A stretch of DNA of 64,000 nucleotides, taken from Methanobrevibacter woesei (GTDB taxonomy: Archaea > Methanobacteriota > Methanobacteria > Methanobacteriales > Methanobacteriaceae). The notes beneath the pieces were generated by a model that did not search any database, had not been told where the DNA came from, and was given only the letters and a program-made list of their open reading frames with translations. A program made the translations under genes and the position numbers. The stretch is from the NCBI RefSeq assembly GCF_003111605.1, contig NZ_MZGU01000003.1, positions 124,001 to 188,000 on the forward strand, written 5' to 3'. This document shows, piece after piece, positions 23,969 through 33,087 of the stretch. Position 1 is the stretch's first letter. Every line of letters begins with the position of its first letter.

Positions 23969-25372
23969 TCTTAAATTTAAACCAATCAATTTTGATTTTG
24001 TCATCTCTTCTACTGCATATTTAATACCTTCTTTTCCAGTACCACTATTTTTAAAGCCACCAAATGGCATATTGTCAGTTCTGAAAGTAGGCTGTTTATT
24101 TACAAATACTGTACCTGCTTCAATTTCATTAGCACATCTTAAACCATTTCTAAAGCTTTCTGTATAAACTCCTGCATTAAGACCATAATCAGTATTGTTA
24201 GCTTCTTTTATAGCCTCATCAACTGAATTTACTCTAATTATTGGAGCTATTGGACCAAAAGTTTCATTTACAACTAAATCCATATCTGAAGTTACATTGT
24301 CAAGGACTGTTGGTTTGTAAAATGTTCCATCCCTTTGAGCACCACATAACACTTCGGCACCATCTTTGATCGCATTGCTAACAGCTTCTTCAACCATAAT
24401 AGCTGCACTTTCATGTATTAAAGGGCCAACATCTGTACTTTCATCTAAAGGATTTCCAATTTTAAGTTTAGATGTTTGCTTAACTAATTTTTCTGCAAAT
24501 TCATCAGCTATTGAATTATCTACAATAACCCTTTTAACTCCCATACATACCTGACCTGCATTGAGATATGCTCCTCTCATTACACCTAACACTGCTTCAT
24601 CAACATTGGCATCGTCAAGAACAACTAATGGATCATTTCCACCTAATTCCAAAGTAACCTTTTTCATTCCTGCCCTATTTGCAATTGACAGACCAGTTGC
24701 AACACTTCCAGTAAATGAGATTTTATCAACATCAGGAGAAGTAACTAATGCATCTCCAACCTCGGTTCCATAGCCTGAAACTGTATTTATTACACCTGCT
24801 GGAAATACTTCATCTACAAGCTCTGCAAACTTCATTATTGTTAAAGGTGCATCAAGGGGTGGTTTAATAACTACTGTATTTTTTGCAGCTATTGCTGGAG
24901 CCAGTTTATGGATTGACAGATTGAGTGGATAGTTAAAAGGAGTTATGGCTCCAACAACACCTAATGGCACTTTTTGAGTGAAAGCAAAGAATCCTTTTCC
25001 ATTAATACCTGCATCCAATGGTACTGTTTCACCATAAATACGCTTTGCTTCTTCTGCAGATAGCTTTAGTGTTTCAATTGAACGGTCAAGTTCAACCAAT
25101 GATTCTTTTATTGGCTTACCAACTTCCAAAGTCAATAGTTTTGCTAATTCTTTTTTATTTTCTTTTAATTTTTCATAGACTTCATATAATTTATTTGAAA
25201 CTTTAAAGGCAGACATTTCAGCAATTGCTTTTTTAGCTTTAACTGCAGATTCAATAGCTAAATCAACATCCTGCAAGTGTGCAATAGGTACAGTGTCTAC
25301 CACATCACCATTATATGGATTTTTTACTTCAAATAAATCATCACCAGCTATTTTATTCCCATTAATTAGCAT
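23966..25372 (-). CDS. cofA: NAD(P)-dependent aldehyde dehydrogenase, probable lactaldehyde dehydrogenase, 468 aa
   Basis: This is a complete aldehyde dehydrogenase: cofactor-binding GAITPFNYPLNLSIHK and FTGSVATGLSIA, the general base Glu in VTLELGGNDPLVV, the nucleophile Cys in NAGQVCMGVKR, and ETFGPIAPIIRVN near the end. In methanogens the closest characterised type is CofA, which makes lactate for coenzyme F420; non-phosphorylating glyceraldehyde-3-phosphate dehydrogenase is the main alternative. The F420 assignment is by family knowledge only. GGTGAT precedes both GTG 25378 and ATG 25372; I prefer the ATG for its spacing. Confidence 0.8.
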   Translation of the reverse strand: MLINGNKIAGDDLFEVKNPYNGDVVDTVPIAHLQDVDLAIESAVKAKKAIAEMSAFKVSNKLYEVYEKLKENKKELAKLLTLEVGKPIKESLVELDRSIETLKLSAEEAKRIYGETVPLDAGINGKGFFAFTQKVPLGVVGAITPFNYPLNLSIHKLAPAIAAKNTVVIKPPLDAPLTIMKFAELVDEVFPAGVINTVSGYGTEVGDALVTSPDVDKISFTGSVATGLSIANRAGMKKVTLELGGNDPLVVLDDANVDEAVLGVMRGAYLNAGQVCMGVKRVIVDNSIADEFAEKLVKQTSKLKIGNPLDESTDVGPLIHESAAIMVEEAVSNAIKDGAEVLCGAQRDGTFYKPTVLDNVTSDMDLVVNETFGPIAPIIRVNSVDEAIKEANNTDYGLNAGVYTESFRNGLRCANEIEAGTVFVNKQPTFRTDNMPFGGFKNSGTGKEGIKYAVEEMTKSKLIGLNLR

Positions 25373-25411
25373 GTCCACATTATCACCTTATTTTTCAATT
25401 ATATTTCAATT

Positions 25412-25594
25412 CTATTTAAAATATTCCATCATTCCATTTATTGCATTATCTAAATTTTGCATCTCTGTTGAGTTAATTTCACCAGACAAATCATTTAGAT
25501 AATTTTTATAGGCAATTAATAGCACCATAACGATTACAATAATCCCGCCAATTATTAATATAAATTCTGCTGCTGCCTGAGCTTTATTATCCAT
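25412..25594 (-). CDS. Class III signal peptide (type IV pilin-like) protein, 60 aa
   Basis: MDNKAQAAAEFILIIGGIIV is a class III signal peptide: a short basic head, cut before Gln (Q-A-A-A-E, with Glu at +5 as EppA-processed pilins require), then a hydrophobic helix. The mature part is about 53 residues and ends in a hydrophilic segment. ATG 25594 is preferred to an upstream frame start that would overlap the TadC-like gene. It lies 4 bases after that gene's stop, so pilin and platform protein are one unit. It probably forms an adhesive pilus. Confidence 0.82.
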   Translation of the reverse strand: MDNKAQAAAEFILIIGGIIVIVMVLLIAYKNYLNDLSGEINSTEMQNLDNAINGMMEYFK

Positions 25595-25598
25595 TCTA

Positions 25599-26522
25599 TC
25601 ACATACCAAATAATATTGATGATCCAAAACTTGAAATTACAAAATAGATTCCATAAGAGACAAAAACAAGAGGTATTGCAAATTTTATTCCTTTTTTAAA
25701 CTCACCATACATTACAAGACTCATTATAATACCTATTAAAAAGGAATGAATAACCAGATAACATTGTCCTGCAATTGGAGCATAGGTGATGACTTCTGAA
25801 GTTTTTCCAAAGCTTTCCATAAATCCCCCATAAACCGAAACCATTCCTAAAGAAAATGGGCTGGCTATTATAGCTGCAATTATTAAAAACATCACAGCCA
25901 TCATTACAGAGGATTTTCTCTCTCTTTTAAGTGCCAAAATATCTCTTAAATCATTTGAGATATCCATTATTACATCTGCTAAACTGGAACCGCTTTTTCT
26001 ACCATCTAAAATTATGGTAAACACTCTTTCAAGCTCTTTTGAGTTTAGGCGATTACTCATTGAAATCCATGCTTCATCAAAGTTTCTTCCAATTTTTATT
26101 TCAAGAAGCGTTCTTCTCATTTCATCATAAAGTGGACCTTCACCATATTTTGAAATATCATCCATAGCACTTTCAAAACTTAATCCAACCTGAAGCATTG
26201 AAGCCAGTTGTCTTAAAAAGTCTGGAGCTGAGCGTTCTACATCTGCTGCTCTTTTTTCTTGTTTCATAAAACAATATATCATGAAAGCAGGAATAATGAA
26301 AAAAGGAATAGCTAATACAAAAGTAGGAACATTCAGAATAAAAATAGTTAAAATAAAAGCAATTTCTAAAAGTAAAATTAAAAAAGTTAAAATAGCTAAA
26401 ATTTCATATGCTTCTGTAAAAATTCCTGAAACAAATAAAAATTCTTGAATTTTAGATAAATGTTTTTCAGATATTTTATTTTGGTAAAATTCTGAAAATA
26501 AAGAAATTAATTTGATTTTCAT
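25599..26522 (-). CDS. Type II secretion/TadC-like pilus platform protein (GspF family), 307 aa
   Basis: Membrane helices lie at about 42-80 and again at 205-305. Between them is the GspF cytoplasmic domain with APDFLRQLASMLQVGLSFES and ELERVFTIILDGRKSGSSLA, hallmarks of TadC/GspF/FlaJ. The protein acts as the inner-membrane platform on which a GspE-type ATPase drives pilin assembly. The matching ATPase is not in this neighbourhood. It is directly followed by a pilin gene. Confidence 0.85.
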   Translation of the reverse strand: MKIKLISLFSEFYQNKISEKHLSKIQEFLFVSGIFTEAYEILAILTFLILLLEIAFILTIFILNVPTFVLAIPFFIIPAFMIYCFMKQEKRAADVERSAPDFLRQLASMLQVGLSFESAMDDISKYGEGPLYDEMRRTLLEIKIGRNFDEAWISMSNRLNSKELERVFTIILDGRKSGSSLADVIMDISNDLRDILALKRERKSSVMMAVMFLIIAAIIASPFSLGMVSVYGGFMESFGKTSEVITYAPIAGQCYLVIHSFLIGIIMSLVMYGEFKKGIKFAIPLVFVSYGIYFVISSFGSSILFGM

Positions 26523-26585
26523 AAGAATAAATAAGAAAACAAATAATATAAACTCTCAGTTATCTGGAAAATCAAAAATACATGA

Positions 26586-27623
26586 CTATTCAATTATTGC
26601 TGGAAGGTTACCTAAAATCCTTGCTTTATTATCAATAGCTACAGTATCTTCAAGCCTTACACCAAAATCCCCTTCAAGATAAATTCCAGGCTCGACAGTT
26701 ATAACCATTCCTTTTTCAATTATGGTTTCATCTTTAGTTGAAAATGAAGGAGTTTCATGAATATCCAAACCTAAACTATGTCCAGTTGAGTGAATATACT
26801 TATCACCATAACCATATTCAGAGATTATGTCACGAGCCACCTTGTCAATTTCGCAGCATTTGATTCCAGGTTTTATTGCTTTAATTGCATTATCATGAGA
26901 TTCTTTTACAATGTCAAATATTTCCTGTTGTTTTTCTGAATAAACCATTGTTCTTGTATTGTCAGAGCAATATCCATCATATTTAGCCCCCCAGTCAACC
27001 AAAATTATATCATCAATTGCTTTTGGCTTGGGAACTGCATGAGGCAAGCTAGTGGCTGAACCACTAACTAGAATTGTGTCAAAAGATTCACCTTCACCAC
27101 CATATTCCCTCATTAATCCTCCAAGCTCATATGCAGAAGTATTTTCAAAGGATTTTGACTCTCTTAAAGATAAAATATCCAAGTCTACAAATGCCTTTTG
27201 TGCAATCTCTGTAGCCTTATCGATTTTAGCTATTTCATCAGAAGTTTTTATTGCTCTTTGTTTATTTATAAAAATTTCACTAGCTATCTTAAAATCATCA
27301 CTAAACTTCTCATATGTACTGTATTCTAAAGAAGGTTCGATAGCTAAATTCTTAATTTCCCCTTTAAGTTCAGCTATCATTTCACTGAAGGATTCAAATT
27401 CTTTAACTTCAATTGTTGATGTTTTATTAGCTATTTCCATATCCATTTTAGAAGCATAAATTACTGGATTTTCTTTAAGAACACAAAATGCAAAACTTGT
27501 AGGCATATAATTAGAAATATACTTTATATTTGAGAAGTCTGCTAATAAATATCCTTGATAATCTTTATCAGACATTTCCTTTAAAATATTATTAATATGA
27601 AAGTCATTTATTTCTTTATTCAT
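26586..27623 (-). CDS. M24 family Xaa-Pro-type aminopeptidase, 345 aa
   Basis: The C-terminal pita-bread domain has all metal ligands of the family: Asp in VDWGAKYDGY, Asp in CSDNTRTMV, His in HSTGHSLGLDIHE, and two Glu in ITVEPGIYLEGDFGVRLED. An N-terminal creatinase-like domain (about 1-120) precedes it, as in PepP/PepQ-type enzymes. It releases N-terminal residues before proline or splits X-Pro dipeptides. Start at ATG 27623; a frame start four codons upstream is less likely. It stands alone, divergent from the M50 gene. Confidence 0.88.
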   Translation of the reverse strand: MNKEINDFHINNILKEMSDKDYQGYLLADFSNIKYISNYMPTSFAFCVLKENPVIYASKMDMEIANKTSTIEVKEFESFSEMIAELKGEIKNLAIEPSLEYSTYEKFSDDFKIASEIFINKQRAIKTSDEIAKIDKATEIAQKAFVDLDILSLRESKSFENTSAYELGGLMREYGGEGESFDTILVSGSATSLPHAVPKPKAIDDIILVDWGAKYDGYCSDNTRTMVYSEKQQEIFDIVKESHDNAIKAIKPGIKCCEIDKVARDIISEYGYGDKYIHSTGHSLGLDIHETPSFSTKDETIIEKGMVITVEPGIYLEGDFGVRLEDTVAIDNKARILGNLPAIIE

Positions 27624-27714
27624 GATAAAACACAACCTATAATTATATAAAACAGATTAATTATTTAAAATTTAAGGAAAAAATTTTATATGTAAAACAA
27701 GATAAGATTTATTC

Positions 27715-28359
27715 ATGTTTAAATTTACAAGTAATGAAATAAGAGATTTAATTATATCTTTTTTTGTTATCTCACTTTCTTTTACAATATTATATGTTGG
27801 AAGAAATTTAAATGGAATTTGGTTCTTCCTGCCAATGGTAATGGTCGGAGTGGGTCTTGGTTTTATTCTTCATGAATTAGGCCATAAATTTGCATCAATG
27901 AGATATGGATACTGGGCAGAATATAAATTATGGCCAGTAGGACTTGTTATTGCATTAATAAGTTCATTTGTTGGATTTGTATTTGCAGCCCCTGGTGCAG
28001 TATACACTTATGGAAATTATATAGATTATGAAAAAAATGGTAAAATTTCCATTGCAGGACCAGTAGTTAACATAATTCTTGCTTTAATCTTTTTAGCAGT
28101 AGCTACTATTATTTATCCATTTTTAAATCCAATTGATTTAACTTCACAAATCATATTCCTAACCTGTTCTTTAGGTTTTTCAATTAACAGTTATTTGGCT
28201 GTATTTAACATGATCCCAATATGGAATTTAGATGGATCTAAAGTTTTAAGATGGAATGGAGTTATCTGGTTTGTTACAATAGCTATTGCTGGAGCAATGA
28301 CCTACTTATCCATGACAATGGGAGTAGAAACTATAGTTAGAATAATTTTAGGGTTTTAA
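27715..28359 (+). CDS. M50 family site-2-type membrane metalloprotease, 214 aa
   Basis: About six membrane helices are visible, with the zinc motif HEXXH inside one (ILHELGHKFASM, about residues 56-67) and the third ligand region NMIPIWNLDGSKVLRW (about 164-179, the N-x-x-P-x-x-x-L-D-G pattern of the family). Such proteases cut membrane-embedded substrates. It ends 3 bases before the YcaO-type gene and leads the YcaO-TfuA-LarE-like operon. A role in that modification is not implied by sequence and may be incidental. Confidence 0.85.
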   Translation: MFKFTSNEIRDLIISFFVISLSFTILYVGRNLNGIWFFLPMVMVGVGLGFILHELGHKFASMRYGYWAEYKLWPVGLVIALISSFVGFVFAAPGAVYTYGNYIDYEKNGKISIAGPVVNIILALIFLAVATIIYPFLNPIDLTSQIIFLTCSLGFSINSYLAVFNMIPIWNLDGSKVLRWNGVIWFVTIAIAGAMTYLSMTMGVETIVRIILGF

Positions 28360-28362
28360 ACA

Positions 28363-29571
28363 ATGTTAAATGATAATGAAATTAAATTTTTCAATGGTAC
28401 ACATAGGATTATCCCACCTGAAAAAACACTTGAAAACAATGAAAAGAAACTTAAAATAGCCGGAATAACACGTATGACCGATATCACAGATTTAGATAGA
28501 ATTGGAATACCTGTTTTTTCAGCTATCCGTCCAACAGCACAGGATGGAGGGGTTAGTGTTTATGCAGGTAAAGGTATTGGAAAAAGTCAGGCAAGAGCTT
28601 CTGCAATGATGGAAGGTTTTGAGAGATATTCTGCTGAAAAACAGGATGATGAAAACATTACAGAAGGAACAATAGATGAAATCAGTCAAAAAGGAGAATT
28701 CATCAATCCTGAAGAATTAAACCTGCCGAATAATCTTGATACTGATAGGCTAAATGAAATGAAACTTGAATGGAATCTTGCCTATGATTTAATCAGTGAA
28801 AAGGAATATTATGTTCCCTCAAATGCAATATTCCACCCTTATATCCCATCAGCCAATACCCAAGCATTATTTAAAGGAAATACAAATGGTCTCGCCTCTG
28901 GAAATGTTTTAGAGGAAGCTATTCTTCATGGAGCTTTTGAAGTTATTGAAAGAGATGCATGGAGCATTTTTGAACTAACCAAAAAGAATTCCAAAGAAAT
29001 TGACCAATCCACCATTGAAAGTGAAACAATTAACAACATTCTGGCTAAATTTAAAGAAAATGACATTAATATCAAATTAATGGATTTAACAGCAGATGTT
29101 AAAGTACCAACAATAGCTGCATCAAGTGATGACACACTTCTAAAGGATCCAGGACTATTAACTTTAGGTGTTGGAACTCATTTAAATCCAGAAATAGCTG
29201 TTTTAAGAGCATTAACTGAAGTGGCTCAAAGTAGGGCAACACAGATTCATGGAGCTCGTGAAGACACTGTTAGAGCAGATTTTATGCGTAAAGCAGGCTA
29301 TGAAAGAATGAAAAGAATAAACCATCATTACTTTGATGAAGAGGAAGATAAGCTTAACTTCTCAGATATTGAAGATAAAAGTACCAAATCAATAACTGAA
29401 GATATCCAAATTACAAAAGAGGAACTGGAAAAAAGAGATATTAAAAACTTCCTTTATTACAATTTAACACGTCCAGAAATTGGAGTCAATGTAGTTCGGG
29501 TAGTTATTCCTACAATGGAACTTTATTCTATTGACAGCACCAGAGCAGGAACAAGATTTTTAAATGTGTGA
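28363..29571 (+). CDS. ycaO: YcaO-domain protein, methanogenesis marker 1 (McrA thioglycine formation), 402 aa
   Basis: YcaO landmarks: GKGIGKSQARASAMMEGFER then YSAEKQDD (about 67-95) and LEEAILHGAFEVIERDAWSI (about 185-204) with the ATP/Mg-binding acidic residues, then LRALTEVAQSRATQIHGARE. YcaO proteins activate a peptide amide with ATP. In methanogens, YcaO with TfuA installs the thioglycine of methyl-coenzyme M reductase subunit alpha. The C-terminus is extended and does not show the proline-rich end of azoline-forming YcaOs. It is followed after 6 bases by tfuA. Confidence 0.93.
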   Translation: MLNDNEIKFFNGTHRIIPPEKTLENNEKKLKIAGITRMTDITDLDRIGIPVFSAIRPTAQDGGVSVYAGKGIGKSQARASAMMEGFERYSAEKQDDENITEGTIDEISQKGEFINPEELNLPNNLDTDRLNEMKLEWNLAYDLISEKEYYVPSNAIFHPYIPSANTQALFKGNTNGLASGNVLEEAILHGAFEVIERDAWSIFELTKKNSKEIDQSTIESETINNILAKFKENDINIKLMDLTADVKVPTIAASSDDTLLKDPGLLTLGVGTHLNPEIAVLRALTEVAQSRATQIHGAREDTVRADFMRKAGYERMKRINHHYFDEEEDKLNFSDIEDKSTKSITEDIQITKEELEKRDIKNFLYYNLTRPEIGVNVVRVVIPTMELYSIDSTRAGTRFLNV

Positions 29572-29577
29572 TATACC

Positions 29578-30231
29578 ATGAAAAAGATAATTATCTATAC
29601 TGGTCTCTCTTTACCCTTTGAAGAAGCCAAAAAGATTTTAAACACAACTGAAGATGCTGAAATTATCTACAAAAGACCAATTCAAAGAGGAGACATTGGT
29701 GAGGCTTTAAAAGAAAATCCAGACATAATAGCTATTGTTGATGGCGTTTTTCAGCAAGCATCACCAGTTGCACATAAAGAAATTTTACAGGCCATTAACA
29801 GTGGCGTGGAAGTCCTTGGATCATCAAGTATGGGTGCTTTAAGAGCTTCAGAACTGGACAGTCTTGGAATGAAAGGAATTGGATATGTATATAATGCCTA
29901 TGCAACTGGAAAAATAGCTTCAGATGATGATGTTGCTGTTGTAATGGACAGTGAAACCTTAGAACCATTGTCTGTTCCTTTAGTAAATATGGATTATGTA
30001 TTTGCCAATGCGGTTAATGAAAATGTAATTTCTGAAGATGAAAAAAATGAGTTAATTAAAATAGCTAAAGAAACTTTTTATCCTAAAAGGAATTATACCC
30101 AATTATTTAAAGAATGTAGCTTAAAAGAGGATAAAAAAGATGAATTAATTGATTTTGTAAACTCTTCTCCAGATATTAAAAAAGAAGATGCAAAAGAACT
30201 TTTAAACTACATTAAAGATGAATTGATTTAA
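29578..30231 (+). CDS. tfuA: TfuA-like protein, partner of YcaO, 217 aa
   Basis: The conserved core is GVEVLGSSSMGALRASELDS-LGMKGIGYVYNAYATGKIASDDDVAVV, together with IAIVDGVFQQASPVAHKEIL, which defines the family. TfuA works with YcaO in peptide thioamidation, apparently in delivering or activating sulfide. GTGATATACC precedes the ATG, and the stop abuts the ATG of the LarE-like gene, so all three proteins should be made together. No membrane segment. Confidence 0.92.
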   Translation: MKKIIIYTGLSLPFEEAKKILNTTEDAEIIYKRPIQRGDIGEALKENPDIIAIVDGVFQQASPVAHKEILQAINSGVEVLGSSSMGALRASELDSLGMKGIGYVYNAYATGKIASDDDVAVVMDSETLEPLSVPLVNMDYVFANAVNENVISEDEKNELIKIAKETFYPKRNYTQLFKECSLKEDKKDELIDFVNSSPDIKKEDAKELLNYIKDELI

Positions 30232-31215
30232 ATGAATCTTCAAGAAAAAATCAGCAATGTTAAAAACTTTATTAAAGATAAAAAAATAGCTATTTCTTTT
30301 TCTGGCGGTGCAGACAGTACTTTAATTGCATATTTGGCAGCGCAGGTATCTGACAATCCAATTGCAATTACTGTTGATAACAAAATAATGCCTGAAGGTT
30401 TTGTTGAAAATGCTAAAGAAATAGCTGGTGAATTTGGATTAAAGCACATAATCATAGATATTGATTTTTTCAAAAGTGACATTATTCTAAACAACCCTAA
30501 CCGCTGTTTTTTATGTAGGAAATCAATGTATGAAGAAATCAAAAAGGTAGCCTCTGAAAATGGCTGTGAATTTATTGTGGATGGAACCAATTTAAGTGAT
30601 TTAATTCAAGATCGCCCAGGAATACTAATAAATTATGAAAATAATATTCAAAGCCCCTTTGTTAAAGCCCAGTTGACTTCAGAAGAAATCCACAACTACT
30701 TAGATGAAAACAACATCCCCTACTCTAAGTCTACAACATGCATGGCAACTAGATTACCCTTTAAAACAGAAGTAACTAAGGAAGAAATATCTAAAATTGA
30801 CAGCTATGAAAAATTCATAAAAGAGGTTAGTGGATGTGATGTTGTTAAAGTTAGAAAATATTATGATTCCTATGTGTGTGAAGTTGATGATTTAGATAAA
30901 ATAACTGGCACCAATACATTAAAACAGATTTATGATAAATTAAATGAAAGAAGTAACAATAAAGTACTTTTAAATTTATCCTCTATTAAAGATAATGAAA
31001 GAATAATCCTTGAGTACAATGAAGGTGCATTCCAATATAAATTACCATACAACATAAACCTTGAAAATACAAAAAAAGAACTGGAAAAGGATAATATAAA
31101 TACAAAATTAGAAATCAAAAAAAATGGAATAGTGAAAGGTAATAATTTTAATAGCTATAACCAAGCCATTAATGAATTCATAAAGATATTACCTTACATT
31201 AGAAGAACTATTTAA
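30232..31215 (+). CDS. LarE-like ATP-dependent sulfur transferase, 327 aa
   Basis: A PP-loop SFSGGADST (22-30) shows ATP pyrophosphatase chemistry. C92 and C95 (NRCFLCRK) and C170 (STTCMATRLPF) match the three-cysteine LarE subtype thought to carry an Fe-S cluster; in the one-cysteine type, the residue equivalent to C170 donates its sulfur. LarE normally makes the thiocarboxylates of the nickel-pincer cofactor. No larB or larC is in view, and the gene abuts tfuA, so supplying sulfur for thioglycine formation is a reasonable but unproven alternative. About 80 C-terminal residues are an extension of unknown role. Confidence 0.85.
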   Translation: MNLQEKISNVKNFIKDKKIAISFSGGADSTLIAYLAAQVSDNPIAITVDNKIMPEGFVENAKEIAGEFGLKHIIIDIDFFKSDIILNNPNRCFLCRKSMYEEIKKVASENGCEFIVDGTNLSDLIQDRPGILINYENNIQSPFVKAQLTSEEIHNYLDENNIPYSKSTTCMATRLPFKTEVTKEEISKIDSYEKFIKEVSGCDVVKVRKYYDSYVCEVDDLDKITGTNTLKQIYDKLNERSNNKVLLNLSSIKDNERIILEYNEGAFQYKLPYNINLENTKKELEKDNINTKLEIKKNGIVKGNNFNSYNQAINEFIKILPYIRRTI

Positions 31216-31232
31216 TAATTCCTTTTATTAAA

Positions 31233-31700
31233 TTACTCTTTTTTATTTTTAAGTTCTTCATATTTTTTTAAAACAATATCAGGAGTTTCAATATTTTTTT
31301 CAAAAGTTTTTTCAAAAGGAACTCTTCCTTCTTCATTCTCAACACTTTTGAAACCGGATAATAAAAGCTGTTTCCCATCAATCTTAAATCCTACATCATC
31401 TGCCATTACTTCATCAAGATTAATTTCAAGCATTGATGCATCCTCAAGATTGGAATCCGCCTTAACGGAATACTTCAAATATAAATTTTTATGAGGCATA
31501 AGTTCATTAATTGTTCTTTTGACAACAGAATCAAAAAGTTCTAAAAACTTAACAACTGGTGGCAATTCATTAGCCCAATAATAAGCAAGAACTGAATTTA
31601 AAACAATTTCATGTTCAACAAAATCATCTTTAAGTCTTGCTCTAACACCAATTGTAGAATTTTCAACAGTTTTTATTACAAGAATTGGATTAAGCCCCAT
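31233..31700 (-). CDS. Conserved hypothetical protein, 155 aa
   Basis: Soluble, with an acidic N-terminal half that looks alpha/beta (VIKTVENSTIGVRARLKDDF) and a lysine-rich coiled C-terminus (DIVLKKYEELKNKK). No cysteines, signal or membrane helix. TGTGAT precedes the ATG. It follows the CBS-domain gene by 13 bases and is likely the last gene of the UspA-CBS unit. I do not recognise the family. Confidence 0.7.
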   Translation of the reverse strand: MGLNPILVIKTVENSTIGVRARLKDDFVEHEIVLNSVLAYYWANELPPVVKFLELFDSVVKRTINELMPHKNLYLKYSVKADSNLEDASMLEINLDEVMADDVGFKIDGKQLLLSGFKSVENEEGRVPFEKTFEKNIETPDIVLKKYEELKNKKE

Positions 31701-31713
31701 TTTATCACAGAAA

Positions 31714-32550
31714 TTAAATTAATGCTTTAATTAAGTCACTAGCCCTTACAAGACCTACTAATTCCCCATCTACACCAGTAACTGGAATTTGTTCAATATG
31801 TAAAGATTTCATTTTTTTAGCACAATCTGTAACTTTTGTTTTTGTATTAGCTGTTTCCACTTTATCTACAGCTACATCTTTAACTAATTTGTCAGCGAAA
31901 ATTAATAAATTCTTTTCAATGTATAACACAGAAGTTGAATCCCAAGACCATTTATCTCCTTCAGTTCCAACAGTAGAACTGTGTTCAGAACGATGGGATT
32001 TAATTTCACTTTCAGCAATAAAATCAGTTTCAGTTAAAATACCGGCTAATTTTGCTTGATCATTTAATGCTAAAACAGATTTAAGACCAAATTGATTCAT
32101 TGTTTCAAATGCTACATTTAGGGGAGTTCCAGTCCAAGTAGTTGGTACAGTAGTAATCATATAATCTTCAACAGGACTTGAAATATCTAAATTAGCTAAT
32201 GCTTGAGATACCAAATCAAAAGAAGTGATAATACCTACTAATTCTTCATCATCATTTACTACAGGAACTCTTCTAACCTGATTATCAATCATTCTTCTAG
32301 CAGCTTCTTCAATATCATCATCAGGACTTACAGTAACTAAGTCTCTAGACATTAACATAGCAATTTGATCTTCATCAGGATTACCAATTAAATCAGAACG
32401 AGCTAATAAACCAACTAATTTATTAGTGCCTTCTTTAATAACAGGAAGTACAGACCTGTTTTCTTGTCTCATTAAAGTCAATGCTTTTTCCCTGTTTCCC
32501 GGAACCGAAACACTAACAACATTTTTTGACATTGCTCTTTTTACTTTCAT
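31714..32550 (-). CDS. Protein with four CBS domains, 278 aa
   Basis: Four CBS repeats are visible: about 5-60 (MSKNVVSVSVPGNREKALTL), 65-125 (MSRDLVTVSPDDDIEEAARR, then VRRVPVVNDDEELVGIIT), 130-190 (MITTVPTTWTGTPLNVAFET) and 215-275 (EQIPVTGVDGELVGLVRASD). Paired CBS domains bind adenine nucleotides or SAM and regulate other proteins. No enzymatic domain is fused. AGGTGT precedes the ATG. It lies between UspA and a hypothetical gene on the same strand. Confidence 0.9.
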   Translation of the reverse strand: MKVKRAMSKNVVSVSVPGNREKALTLMRQENRSVLPVIKEGTNKLVGLLARSDLIGNPDEDQIAMLMSRDLVTVSPDDDIEEAARRMIDNQVRRVPVVNDDEELVGIITSFDLVSQALANLDISSPVEDYMITTVPTTWTGTPLNVAFETMNQFGLKSVLALNDQAKLAGILTETDFIAESEIKSHRSEHSSTVGTEGDKWSWDSTSVLYIEKNLLIFADKLVKDVAVDKVETANTKTKVTDCAKKMKSLHIEQIPVTGVDGELVGLVRASDLIKALI

Positions 32551-32607
32551 AATTACACCTTAATCTAAGTTTATAAAAAAATAAAAGAAGTATATAAATT
32601 AAAAAAT

Positions 32608-33039
32608 TTAATGTACAACTAAAACAGAACATTTAGCAGATTTACTGACTTTATCAGCAACACTACCCATTAAAAATCTGTCAAATCCAGATTTACCTGA
32701 ACTACCAATAATAATAAGATCCACATCTTCTTCTTCAGCAGTTTCAAGGATTGCATTAGCTGGAGTACCTTCTTTAATAATGGAACGAACACTTACAGAA
32801 CTAGCTTTTTCATGAACTAATTCTTCAAATTTGTCAACATTATTTTTTGTGTTCTCTTTTAGTAAATTATTAAGTTCATATACTTCATCATTTAATGGAA
32901 GTCCATTAACAAAATTATTTTCAACGGTACTTAAACCAATTAATTCAGCACCTGTTTTTTCAGCAATATAAATTGCTTCTTCTTCTGCTCTTACAGCATG
33001 TTCAGATCCATCAGTAGGAACTAAAATTTTATTATACAT
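32608..33039 (-). CDS. Universal stress protein (UspA) family, 143 aa
   Basis: Single UspA domain: MYNKILVPTDGSEHAVRAEE at the start and the ATP-binding end GSSGKSGFDRFLMGSVADKV then AKCSVLVVH (G-2x-G-9x-G-S). Length is standard. ATP-binding Usp proteins act as stress-linked nucleotide switches. AGAGGATA precedes the ATG. The CBS-domain gene, also a likely adenylate sensor, follows 57 bases downstream. Confidence 0.92.
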   Translation of the reverse strand: MYNKILVPTDGSEHAVRAEEEAIYIAEKTGAELIGLSTVENNFVNGLPLNDEVYELNNLLKENTKNNVDKFEELVHEKASSVSVRSIIKEGTPANAILETAEEEDVDLIIIGSSGKSGFDRFLMGSVADKVSKSAKCSVLVVH

Positions 33040-33087
33040 AATATATCCTCTCCATGAATATTATCTTAACCTATACATCCATAACTA

